Below the pieces are notes generated by a model. The model made no database searches, was not told where the DNA came from, and saw only the letters and a list, made by a program, of their open reading frames with translations. A program made the position numbers and the translations under genes. Source: Clostridia bacterium (GTDB lineage: Bacteria; Bacillota; Clostridia; Christensenellales; DTU072). Taken from it: a stretch of DNA of 25,255 nucleotides. This document shows positions 15,447 to 23,016 of this stretch, piece by piece. Every line of letters starts with the position of its first letter. The first letter of the stretch is position 1. Location: contig JAQVQU010000003.1 in assembly GCA_028701415.1 (NCBI GenBank), positions 3,172 to 28,426 on the forward strand, read 5' to 3'.

Positions 15447-16967
15447 TTACGCAGGATCCTTCAGCATGGGTATGTTAATTATGAGCAACTCTTTTGCGTC
15501 AAAAATCTGGAAATTTTCGCTTGATAAGTTCCCAAGACGGTATCCGGACTCTTCGTTGACCAAAAGTTTGTAAGTTTTCCCGATCTCAAGGTCAAAGGAA
15601 AAATAGCCGTTCAAATTAGTAGCCATGGATACTAATTCATTGTTATTTTCATCTAAAAGGGAAATTCTCACTCCGAGTAGTTGATTTTTCAATCGTTCAT
15701 CAAAAATCCCATTATTGTTGGAGTCTTTATAAATAAACCCCCCAACTTTGGCTTTCGATATATCTGAAGTGACTGAGTCATCAGATAAGTCACTTGCTGT
15801 TTCAGAAAAATTAATTTCATAACTATTCCCCATCCGGGCATAAACATATTCTTTTGAAGAAAAAGGACTCATAGCGTAGCTTGAGGAATTTGATTCAAAT
15901 AGAATGTCGGCGCTCATCATATCTGCATACCAAAATTCAGCGATTACATGCATTCTTTCTATTGCAGATGTCATTGGGAGTTCATTAAATAAGAAGTTTG
16001 TGTCAACGTGTGAATACATAATATTGCTTTTAAAACCTTCATAGAATTCTCCGCCATTAACATATGCAGCTAAAGCAACCCACTCTGATGTTCTAATTTC
16101 TTCTATGGCTATGCCCAATTGTTTTGCCTTGATTGATGTATCTAGGGCTTTTTTTGCACTTCCACCCAACATATTTTCTCCGTTCCACGAACAAATAAGG
16201 TTGGAGTCAAAATCCGCAATATAAGGATCTAGCAAAGTTACTTTGTCGGGCAATACTGATATGGGAATAATCCCATTTTCTAAGCAATAAATTAAATAAT
16301 TTGTTAGCGCTAAATTTAGCTGAGCTCCAAGAGAATGTCCATAAAATCTAATCTCGCTTCCAGTATAGTCTTCTCTCATAAGCAGATCAAAGTAGTAAGC
16401 TGCATAAATTTCTGTAATTGAATGGTCAGGAACATCCGTAGAGTATGTTTTAGATGAACCAGAACTCCAGAGAGTGTCTTTAAAGGACAAAATATTTTTA
16501 TCTTGTCCCAAGTATTTTCCTGTACTCCAGACTTTATCCTGTCCATTTGTAGGCATGTCATCAGAAAATGGGCCCCAAAGAAAATGGCAAACGTTATATC
16601 CTTTTGAAAACCATAAATTAGGATTGTCAATCCCAGATCCAGTTCCCATCCCATGGGTATATATAACTGTTGGCTTCGTATAGTCAAAAGGATTGTCCTC
16701 CTCATTTTCGGAGTCTTTCCAGCTTGAACCATTATATATTTTCAGCCCGAATGTGCTTATTGGGATAATTTCTGGTATGTGAATATCATTCAAAGACAAA
16801 GGAGAATATTCATTAGGATGGATATTAAGATATTTTTCTTCCATTGAAGTAATTACTCTCTCAGGTTTTCTCTCTTTTTCTAGGAATGAGAGAGTTATGC
16901 CTGATAAGATTGTTGAAAGAGTAAGGCAAGTAATAATTGCCACAAAAAAATACAAGGGGTTTTTCAT
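15447..16967 (-). CDS. Exported alpha/beta hydrolase with C-terminal SdrD/Cna-B-like domain
   Basis: 506-residue protein beginning with a hydrophobic segment (about 5-28) that is a signal peptide or membrane anchor. Residues ~98-345 look like a lipase-like alpha/beta hydrolase: a THGMGTG oxyanion-type loop (104-110), the nucleophile elbow YGHSLGAQ with S212, an acidic candidate D247 in LLDPY, and histidine candidates H320 (MYSHVD) or H340. A low-complexity linker leads to a C-terminal beta-sandwich (about 408-500) with GGFIYKDSNNNGIFDE, the calcium-loop pattern of SdrD B / Cna-B domains, usually found in cell-surface proteins. No LPxTG sorting signal is visible. The substrate is unknown; a lipid or ester outside the membrane is likely. 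It is a single gene with its own promoter. Confidence 0.75.
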   Translation of the reverse strand: MKNPLYFFVAIITCLTLSTILSGITLSFLEKERKPERVITSMEEKYLNIHPNEYSPLSLNDIHIPEIIPISTFGLKIYNGSSWKDSENEEDNPFDYTKPTVIYTHGMGTGSGIDNPNLWFSKGYNVCHFLWGPFSDDMPTNGQDKVWSTGKYLGQDKNILSFKDTLWSSGSSKTYSTDVPDHSITEIYAAYYFDLLMREDYTGSEIRFYGHSLGAQLNLALTNYLIYCLENGIIPISVLPDKVTLLDPYIADFDSNLICSWNGENMLGGSAKKALDTSIKAKQLGIAIEEIRTSEWVALAAYVNGGEFYEGFKSNIMYSHVDTNFLFNELPMTSAIERMHVIAEFWYADMMSADILFESNSSSYAMSPFSSKEYVYARMGNSYEINFSETASDLSDDSVTSDISKAKVGGFIYKDSNNNGIFDERLKNQLLGVRISLLDENNNELVSMATNLNGYFSFDLEIGKTYKLLVNEESGYRLGNLSSENFQIFDAKELLIINIPMLKDPA

Positions 16968-16988
16968 ATGCTATTCCTTCTTCCGTAT

Positions 16989-17017
16989 ATCATAGCAAAA
17001 ATAATAAATCCTAACAA
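16989..17017 (-). promoter_or_regulatory. Candidate promoter of the exported hydrolase gene
   Basis: On the minus strand, TTGTTA (17017-17012), a 17-base spacer and TATGAT (16994-16989). The -10 matches 5 of 6 and the -35 4 of 6 consensus positions. The leader before the ATG at 16967 is about 15 bases and contains the GAAGGAA ribosome site. Confidence 0.5.
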
Positions 17018-17295
17018 TTATTATTAAAGGCTCACAATGGAGGTTAAAAAATGAGTTAGTACATTTTTGTATTTTAGAATTTTCTTTTTTCCGATGGATT
17101 GTTTCCCAGGGTATCATTTTAGAGTTATTAAGGCTAATAGCACAACGGAAAGTTTGGGAAATCACATTTAGAAAAAGAATGTCTAGAAGGGGAGATTAGT
17201 ATTTCATATAGTAAAACAAATGAGTGTTTTAAAAAAAGCAAATATATTCTATAATTTTTGTATTATTTAAAAAAACAGTACAATCAAAAATAAGC

Positions 17296-17367
17296 ATGTC
17301 CATAACGTTTATCATATGATCTTAAGAGTAGTATCCCAAACAGCAAATATGCCCTTAACGTTGATTA
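17296..17367 (+). repeat. Paired 19-bp elements upstream of metF (candidate operators)
   Basis: Two elements, 17296-17314 and 17349-17367, share 15 of 19 bases around a common TAACGTT core. Their starts are 53 bases apart, about five helical turns, and the second covers the -35 of the metF promoter. This arrangement is what a looping or cooperative repressor would need; the regulator is unknown. Confidence 0.4.
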
Positions 17368-17389
17368 AATGCTGTTAATTTGATATAAT
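17361..17389 (+). promoter_or_regulatory. Predicted promoter of metF-metH
   Basis: TTGATT (17361-17366), a 17-base spacer and a perfect TATAAT (17384-17389), 52 bases before the chosen metF ATG. Its -35 overlaps the second of the paired 19-bp elements. Confidence 0.65.
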
Positions 17390-17441
17390 TTCACCTATAT
17401 TGCGTGCACGAGGTACGTTTTTGAAACTCAAAGGATTACAT

Positions 17442-18308
17442 ATGACTATCAAAAATATTCTAGAATCAAAAAAAGTATCATTTTCTCTTGAAATATTTCC
17501 TCCAAAGAAAGGGACTGCTTTAAGCGGAGCAAAAACATTAATAAAAGACTTAGCGCAGCTTAATCCGAGCTACATGAGTGTAACTTATGGATCCTCTGGA
17601 GATAATAGTGATAACACAATTGAAATGGCAAAGGAAGTTCAGTGCGAAAATGGTATAACAGCGTTAGCGCATCTTACTTGTGTATCGTCAGATAAACAAA
17701 AAGTCCGGGATGTCCTAGATGGACTAAAAGGATGTGGAATCGAAAATGTTCTTGCCTTGAGAGGAGACATTCCAGAAGGGTTGAGCTTTCCATTTCCTGG
17801 TGGGTATAGATATGCCTCGGATTTAATTAAAGAAATAAGGGAAATGAGTTGTTTTTGTGTGGGCGGGGCTTGTTATCCAGAGGGACATCCAGAGTCTAAA
17901 TCTGTAGATGAAGATATCGATAATGTAAAGAAAAAAGTTGATAGTGGATGTCAATTTTTAACAACACAGATGTTTTTTGATAATAATATTTTGTATAACT
18001 ATATGTATAAGCTTTTAAGCCGAGGAATAAGTGTTCCGATTGTTGCAGGGATTATGCCTATAACGAATGTTAAGCAGTGTGAAAGAATTTGTGGGATCAA
18101 CGGGACAGCCCTTCCACAAAATTTCCGAGCAATTATTAGTAGATTTTCAGAAGACCCTATTTCTTTGAAACAAGCTGGGATAGCATATGCGACCTCTCAG
18201 ATTGTGGACTTACTGGCAAATGGATTTAAAAACATTCATCTCTATACGATGAATAAACCAGATGTAGCTATTAGGATTAAAGAAAACATTTCCTCTATGT
18301 TGGATTAG
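17442..18308 (+). CDS. metF: Methylenetetrahydrofolate reductase
   Basis: Flavin-dependent (beta/alpha)8-barrel enzyme reducing 5,10-methylene-THF to 5-methyl-THF, the methyl donor for methionine synthase encoded by the next gene. The 288 residues show the catalytic E17 in FSLEIFPPK, the folate-binding D109 in LALRGD, the YPEGHPES loop (145-152) and TTQMFFD (174-180, with Q176), all standard for MetF. I take ATG 17442, which has AAAGGA upstream; the in-frame TTG at 17400 lies at the expected transcription start. metH begins 84 bases downstream in the same direction. In acetogen-like anaerobes the same enzyme can feed the methyl branch of the Wood-Ljungdahl pathway, but no such genes are seen here. 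Confidence 0.94.
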   Translation: MTIKNILESKKVSFSLEIFPPKKGTALSGAKTLIKDLAQLNPSYMSVTYGSSGDNSDNTIEMAKEVQCENGITALAHLTCVSSDKQKVRDVLDGLKGCGIENVLALRGDIPEGLSFPFPGGYRYASDLIKEIREMSCFCVGGACYPEGHPESKSVDEDIDNVKKKVDSGCQFLTTQMFFDNNILYNYMYKLLSRGISVPIVAGIMPITNVKQCERICGINGTALPQNFRAIISRFSEDPISLKQAGIAYATSQIVDLLANGFKNIHLYTMNKPDVAIRIKENISSMLD

Positions 18309-18392
18309 TTTAATAGGCTTTTCTAGCAATTTTTTATGTTTATTTGTGGATAATTGTTTTTAATAATAAATTACATTTAGTAAAGGGAAAAT

Positions 18393-20756
18393 ATGAAATT
18401 AAAAGAGAGATTAGAAAATGAAATTTTAATAATGGATGGGGCTTGCGGCACTTTCCTTCAGACTTTTTATGGCTTGAAAGGGGGAGAAAAGCCGGAAAGC
18501 TGGTGTTTAAGCCATCCCGAACTAATAGAGCAAATGCATAAAATGTATGTGGATGCTGGATCGGATATTATTCTATCGAATTCCTTCGGGGCCAATAGAC
18601 TGAAATTCGGAGATCTTGCCCCTGAAATAGTAGAGAAAGCAGTAGCCTTGGCAAAAAAAGTTGCTTATAGTTCTAAAAAGAAAATATTTGTTGGATTAGA
18701 TATTGGCCCCACGGGAAAATTGATTTATCCTTTTGGAGACTTGTCCTTTGAACAAGCTTATGAGACTTTCAAGGAAATGGTTTTGGCAGGGAAAATGGCC
18801 GACTTGATTGTTATTGAAACAATGACTGATTTATATGAGTTAAAAGCGGCAATATTAGCCTGCAAGGAAAATTCCGATCTTCCCATTATAGCAAGCGTAA
18901 CTTTAGACTCTTCTGGAAAGACTTTAACAGGGGCAGACTTAAATACTTTGGCTTGTTTTATAGAAGGTATGGGAGTTGATGTATTGGGGCTTAACTGTGG
19001 TTTTGGACCGCAAAAGATGCTTGAATGGATTCCCGAAATAATAGGTAAGGTTAGTATTCCTATAATGATTAAGCCAAATGCAGGAATGCCTTATATAATT
19101 AACGGAAAGCTAAAATATGACACGGATGAAGATACTTTCTCCCATTACATTGAAAAAGCAATTGATATGGGAGTAACTCTTGTTGGCGGATGCTGTGGAA
19201 CCACTCCATCATATATTGAGGTGATTTCTAAATTAAAAAATAGAAAAACAAATAACAGAGTTTACTCAAAATATAAACCGATGGTTTGCTCTTACGCTAA
19301 GACTGTTTTTTTAGGTGAAAAACCCATAATGATTGGGGAAAGATTAAATCCAACGGGAAAACCTCCTCTCAAGGAAGCTTTAAGAAGTAAAAATTTTGAT
19401 TATCTTAAAGCAGAGGCTATCCGCCAGGTTGAATCGGGAGCAGATATCCTTGATGTCAATGTGGGGTTACCAGATATTTCTGAGAAGGAAATGCTGAGAG
19501 AATCAATAATCAATATTCAAGCAATTACCGATGTCCCTTTACAAATAGACACAGCTGATCTACAGGCGATGGAAAAGGCTCTACGGGTATATAACGGCAT
19601 ACCTTTAATAAACTCTGTGAATGGTAAAAAAGAAAGTATGGAAATGGTTTTCCCCTTGATGAAAATGTACGGGGGAATATGTGTCGCTTTAATGTTGGAT
19701 GAAAAAGGAATACCTGAGACCGCTGATGGACGTTTGGAAATAGCAAAGAGTATTATTAAAGAAGCTGCAAAATACGGTATTTCGAAAGAGAGGTTTCTTT
19801 TTGACCCGCTTGTTATGACAATTAGCACTGGACAGGAGAATGCAGCCATAGTTTTGGATGTTTTAAGAGAGTGTAAAAACAACTTGGGGCTTAATACAGT
19901 CCTTGGCGTTTCTAATATTTCTTTTGGTCTACCTAATCGTGCCTTGATCAATGCAGTTTTTTTTGCACAAGCTTTGGCCTCTGGTCTTTCCGCTGGAATT
20001 GTTGATTCTACAAATAAGGCAATGGCAGAAGTTTTTAATGCTCATTGTGCTTTAAGCGGGGATGATTTCAAGTTCGAAAAATATATTAGTCTCTTTTCCT
20101 CTTCAGAAGTAAAAAATTTAGAAAGTGTATTAACCTTAGAAAAAGCAATAGAAAAAGGATTAAAAAAAGAGTCAGGAATATTAACTAGAAAATTGATAAC
20201 ATTAGGGAAAGAACCCTTGTACATTGTTAATAACTTACTTATTCCCACTTTGGATAAAATAGGAAAGAATTTTGAGAAGGGGATCATTTTTCTTCCCCAG
20301 TTATTACAAAGTGCGGACAGCGCAAAGGAAGCCTTTTTTGCAATTAAAGAGGAATTGACAAGGGCAAATGTTGTATCAGAATCAAAAGGGACAATTGTTT
20401 TAGCCACTGTTGAAGGGGATATTCATGATATTGGTAAAAATATCGTTAAGGTAATACTGGAAAACTATGGATATACAGTAATTGATTTAGGAAAGGATGT
20501 GAAAAAAGAAGAAATACTTCAGGCTTCGATAAATAATAACGTTGGATTAATCGGCTTGTCTGCTTTGATGACTACTACAGTAACAAATATGGAAAACACC
20601 ATTAGATATTTAAAAACAAAGATTTCTACTCCAATTATGGTGGGAGGAGCTGTGCTAACTGAAAAATATGCTGAAAAGATTGGTGCTGATTACTATGCAA
20701 AAGATGCTATGTCGAGTGCAAGAATAGCGGACATGGTTTTTGGGCCTTTGAATTAA
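18393..20756 (+). CDS. metH: Corrinoid-dependent methionine synthase, short form without activation domain
   Basis: Transfers the methyl group from methyl-THF to homocysteine via cobalamin. Domains in order across 787 residues: homocysteine-binding barrel (about 1-290) with zinc cysteines C202 (LNCGFG) and C267/C268 (GGCCGTTP); pterin-binding barrel (about 305-560) starting MIGERLNPTGK; helical cobalamin cap (about 575-660); and cobalamin-binding Rossmann domain with DIHDIGKNI (676-684, the base-off histidine H678) and GGAVLTE near the end. The C-terminal SAM-binding reactivation domain of the ~1,200-residue enterobacterial MetH is absent, as in many anaerobes where a separate activation protein or none is used. 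AAAGGG precedes the ATG. It probably shares the metF promoter. Confidence 0.94.
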   Translation: MKLKERLENEILIMDGACGTFLQTFYGLKGGEKPESWCLSHPELIEQMHKMYVDAGSDIILSNSFGANRLKFGDLAPEIVEKAVALAKKVAYSSKKKIFVGLDIGPTGKLIYPFGDLSFEQAYETFKEMVLAGKMADLIVIETMTDLYELKAAILACKENSDLPIIASVTLDSSGKTLTGADLNTLACFIEGMGVDVLGLNCGFGPQKMLEWIPEIIGKVSIPIMIKPNAGMPYIINGKLKYDTDEDTFSHYIEKAIDMGVTLVGGCCGTTPSYIEVISKLKNRKTNNRVYSKYKPMVCSYAKTVFLGEKPIMIGERLNPTGKPPLKEALRSKNFDYLKAEAIRQVESGADILDVNVGLPDISEKEMLRESIINIQAITDVPLQIDTADLQAMEKALRVYNGIPLINSVNGKKESMEMVFPLMKMYGGICVALMLDEKGIPETADGRLEIAKSIIKEAAKYGISKERFLFDPLVMTISTGQENAAIVLDVLRECKNNLGLNTVLGVSNISFGLPNRALINAVFFAQALASGLSAGIVDSTNKAMAEVFNAHCALSGDDFKFEKYISLFSSSEVKNLESVLTLEKAIEKGLKKESGILTRKLITLGKEPLYIVNNLLIPTLDKIGKNFEKGIIFLPQLLQSADSAKEAFFAIKEELTRANVVSESKGTIVLATVEGDIHDIGKNIVKVILENYGYTVIDLGKDVKKEEILQASINNNVGLIGLSALMTTTVTNMENTIRYLKTKISTPIMVGGAVLTEKYAEKIGADYYAKDAMSSARIADMVFGPLN

Positions 20757-20773
20757 ATAATCGAGAGGATAAA

Positions 20774-21655
20774 ATGTCAAAAACTGATTATAGATGCGAT
20801 AAATGTGGAACTCCTTTATATTTAGATGCAGGGGGAAAAAGTGCAACTTGTCCTTCTTGTGGGCATAGGGAGATTTATATTCAGGATCTTCGAGAGAATG
20901 AAGATAAAGTTTTCCCAGTACAGGTTTCAAAAGACATTACTGAATATATCGCTAAGGGTGAAGCTTATTTAGAGATGAAAGAGTTTTCAAGCGCTTTTGA
21001 ATCTTTTGCAAAAGCAATAAATATTGACCCGAATGATTATCGAGGATGGTGGGGGACATGTCGTTGTAGGATACTTGATAATTACCTTGGTGAAGATAAC
21101 GGTTATAGCAGGGATTTTAAAAAAGTACAGTTTTTAGCTCCTTCGATGATTAAATATGAATTAGAGACAAAGTATGAAACCTATCTTTCTGTTTTAAACA
21201 AAAAGAGAGAGGAAAAGGAAAAAGAGATTGAAAAAGCAAAGAAAATTGCTTTGGGAGAATTTATTTCTGTTAAGGAATACAAAGGCCCAAAGAAAAGTTT
21301 CAAAGGGGATATTTTGATAATATCTTTAATATTTGCCCTTTGTCCTTTAGTTGTTATGCTTGGAGTTTTTTATGTTGAGAGGTATTTAACTTTCAGCATT
21401 ATATTTGGGCTTATGCTTCTTTCAGGAGGAATTTTTCTTACTTTAAGACTTAAAGACTTAATGAAAATGGTTAGATTAATTGAAAATAGAGAGGTAGATT
21501 CCATTAGCCAATTGATGAAGGTAATGAAGAAGAAAAATAAACAGGAATTTTTGAAAATTGTTAGAGAAATGATTATTTCTGGGCATTTAGTTGGGTTTGA
21601 GATACGAGATGGTGAGCATTTTGAAAAATATTTAGAAGATAAAGTTAATGAATAA
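20774..21655 (+). CDS. Zinc-ribbon, TPR and two-helix membrane protein of unknown function
   Basis: I do not recognise a named family. The 293 residues begin with a zinc ribbon (C8xxC11 ... C26xxC29), followed by one or two TPR-like helical repeats (about 55-105; KGEAYLEMKEFSSAFESFAKAINIDP is split across helices), a charged coiled-coil stretch around 140-155 (KREEKEKEIEKAKK), two transmembrane helices (about 180-200 and 207-228) and a charged cytosolic C terminus. The layout suggests a membrane-anchored adaptor that binds protein or nucleic acid on the cytosolic side. The ATG has GAGAGGAT and lies 17 bases after metH; the NYN-LOTUS gene follows 30 bases later. The pairing with the NYN gene is probably more informative than that with metH. 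Confidence 0.7.
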   Translation: MSKTDYRCDKCGTPLYLDAGGKSATCPSCGHREIYIQDLRENEDKVFPVQVSKDITEYIAKGEAYLEMKEFSSAFESFAKAINIDPNDYRGWWGTCRCRILDNYLGEDNGYSRDFKKVQFLAPSMIKYELETKYETYLSVLNKKREEKEKEIEKAKKIALGEFISVKEYKGPKKSFKGDILIISLIFALCPLVVMLGVFYVERYLTFSIIFGLMLLSGGIFLTLRLKDLMKMVRLIENREVDSISQLMKVMKKKNKQEFLKIVREMIISGHLVGFEIRDGEHFEKYLEDKVNE

Positions 21656-21685
21656 CTTCAATAATGAAGAATAAAAAGGAGAACA

Positions 21686-22558
21686 ATGGAAGAGAAAAAA
21701 ATAGCAATATTGATTGATGCAGAGAATGTCAGTTACAAAAATGCTACACAAATAATGGAAACAATGGCGACTAAGGGCACCATTGCGGTAAAGACTATTG
21801 TGGCTGATTGGACAAAGATAACTGGGGCAAAAAAGGTTATGAGTGGGAGGTGTTTTCAAACAGAAGGCTGGAGAAAGGAGGCCAATAAACACTCAATGAC
21901 AGCGATACAGGCTTTTAGTTATGTCAGTGGGAAGAATACTTCTGATATTACTTTGACAATTATAGCGATGAAAATTTTATTTGAGAAACCTTTTGTAAAC
22001 ACTTTTTGTCTTGTAAGTAATGATAGTGATTTTACGAGGCTTGCACAAGAACTAAGGGAAAATAATAAAGAGATTATTGGAATGGGTGACAGGAATAAAG
22101 CAATTCAAGAATTTGTAAATGCTTTTAGTGAATTTATTTATTTGGGAGAATCTATGGATGATTCAGATAAAGAAGAATTTTCGCAAAATTTAGTAACTGA
22201 ATGCATAAATGTAGATATTGATAAAAATGATATACCTATTTCTAAACCAGTTAAGGCAAAAAAAACACAAGGGAAAAAGGCTATTAAGAATAAATCAATA
22301 ATTCCAGATGAACAATTAAAGACGTTGATAGATATCATTGAAACTGCTATAGAAGATACTCAAGGTTCTGCGCTGTACAGTGTAATAGCTAGTAAAATGA
22401 AAAAACAATATAGTGATTTTGTCCCCGAAAACTATGAATGCAAGAACACAAGTGCATTAATAAGAAAAATTCTTCCAGCAATTCCCCAATACGTTGAACA
22501 CAGCGAAAGCATTGCAAACAATCCAAACGGATTCATAATGATGTTAAAGAGAAAATAA
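21686..22558 (+). CDS. NYN-domain putative RNase with C-terminal LOTUS/OST-HTH domain
   Basis: N-terminal NYN (PIN-like, LabA/DUF88-type) domain, about residues 4-140, with the acidic metal-binding residues expected for a nuclease: D11 in ILIDAENVS, D87 in NTSDITLTI, and D113/D115 in VSNDSDFTRLA. A charged linker rich in lysine (about 175-210) leads to a LOTUS/OST-HTH-like winged helix in the last ~75 residues, ending FIMMLKRK. NYN-LOTUS proteins are thought to act on RNA; in bacteria their targets are mostly unknown. The ATG has AAAAGGAGA. It is the last gene in a run that starts at metF and is probably co-transcribed at least with the zinc-ribbon/TPR protein. All four acidic positions are kept, so it is likely active. 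Confidence 0.85.
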   Translation: MEEKKIAILIDAENVSYKNATQIMETMATKGTIAVKTIVADWTKITGAKKVMSGRCFQTEGWRKEANKHSMTAIQAFSYVSGKNTSDITLTIIAMKILFEKPFVNTFCLVSNDSDFTRLAQELRENNKEIIGMGDRNKAIQEFVNAFSEFIYLGESMDDSDKEEFSQNLVTECINVDIDKNDIPISKPVKAKKTQGKKAIKNKSIIPDEQLKTLIDIIETAIEDTQGSALYSVIASKMKKQYSDFVPENYECKNTSALIRKILPAIPQYVEHSESIANNPNGFIMMLKRK

Positions 22559-22661
22559 TCTTGCAATAAAATAGTCTATATTACGGAAATTTAAAAGACC
22601 TTTTTCTAAAAAAAGGCGTACAATCTCGTTGAAACAGTTTAAACTCATCTTTAAATAATTG

Positions 22662-22690
22662 TTGACAGAACTATTTTCTAATGATAAGAT
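22662..22690 (+). promoter_or_regulatory. Predicted promoter of the T-box/trpB unit
   Basis: A perfect TTGACA (22662-22667), a 17-base spacer and TAAGAT (22685-22690). It lies about 30 bases before the first base that can be placed in stem I of the T-box leader, giving a start near 22697. Confidence 0.6.
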
Positions 22691-22696
22691 TTGCTC

Positions 22697-22947
22697 ATAA
22701 ATTAAACCGTTGATACAGAATAGTAATATGCTTTATCGGTGATGAGAGAGACTTGGGTTGGTGAGACAAGGGCACAGAGGGTATATGAATGGGCTGTTGA
22801 GGGCAGTTGCGAACTGATAGTAGTAATTGACGGGTTCTCCCGTAACAGAGAAAGGATATGATAGTATCCTACAAGGCAGCGAGAGCTGTGAAATTGGGTG
22901 GCACCACGGCGAAGTTCGTCCCAAGCGAAGTTTTCCGTGGTTTTTTT
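22697..22947 (+). ncRNA. T-box riboswitch specific for tRNA-Trp
   Basis: Leader RNA that senses uncharged tRNA. Stem I can be drawn around a specifier loop: lower helix CAG (22716-22718) with CTG (22794-22796), left loop AGTA (22722-22725), upper helix 22726-22732 with 22780-22786, and right loop GAATGGG where TGG at 22790-22792 is the specifier codon for tryptophan. A distal hairpin CTTG/CAAG lies at 22752-22770. Further hairpins (CAGTT-GCG-AACTG; ACGGG/CCCGT; GGATA/TATCC) follow. The T-box core GGGTGGCACC at 22896-22905 offers UGGC, which pairs with the GCCA end expected of bacterial tRNA-Trp (discriminator G). Both contacts therefore agree on Trp. When tRNA-Trp is uncharged the antiterminator forms and trpB is expressed. 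Confidence 0.93.
22904..22947 (+). terminator. T-box regulatory terminator
   Basis: CCACGG (22904-22909) pairs with CCGTGG (22935-22940), extended inward by GAA/TTT, and is followed by seven T residues (22941-22947). The 5' arm is also part of the antiterminator T-box sequence, as the mechanism requires. Confidence 0.9.
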
Positions 22948-23016
22948 GTGCTTAAACTCCGGATAGGAGGAGCAAATATACGCACGAGAGTGCAAACGCC
23001 ATAAGGAGGTAGAAAA

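Larger units (their letters stand above)
16968..17441. other. Gene-free divergent region between the exported hydrolase and metF
   Basis: No believable coding frame. The left end holds the minus-strand promoter of the hydrolase, the right end holds the metF promoter and a pair of similar AACGTT-centred elements (separate entries). The middle (about 17030-17280) is AT-rich with a stray GGGGAGA that is not followed by a usable start codon. I searched by eye for a SAM riboswitch or T-box before metF and did not find either pattern. Confidence 0.5.

Noticed and set aside
17180..17441. Possible SAM riboswitch or Met T-box before metF
   Set aside because: I looked for the conserved core patterns and a terminator hairpin with a U-run and found none; only a plain promoter and paired AACGTT elements are present.
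22605..22619. Hairpin CCTTTTT/AAAAAGG after the NYN-LOTUS gene as a terminator
   Set aside because: The stem is nearly all A-T and no U-run follows on either strand, so it does not qualify as an intrinsic terminator.
22982..22993. Small GCAC-GAGA-GTGC hairpin just before the trpB ribosome site
   Set aside because: A four-pair stem with a GNRA loop is too short to call a regulatory element by itself; it lies beyond the T-box terminator and does not hide the ribosome site.
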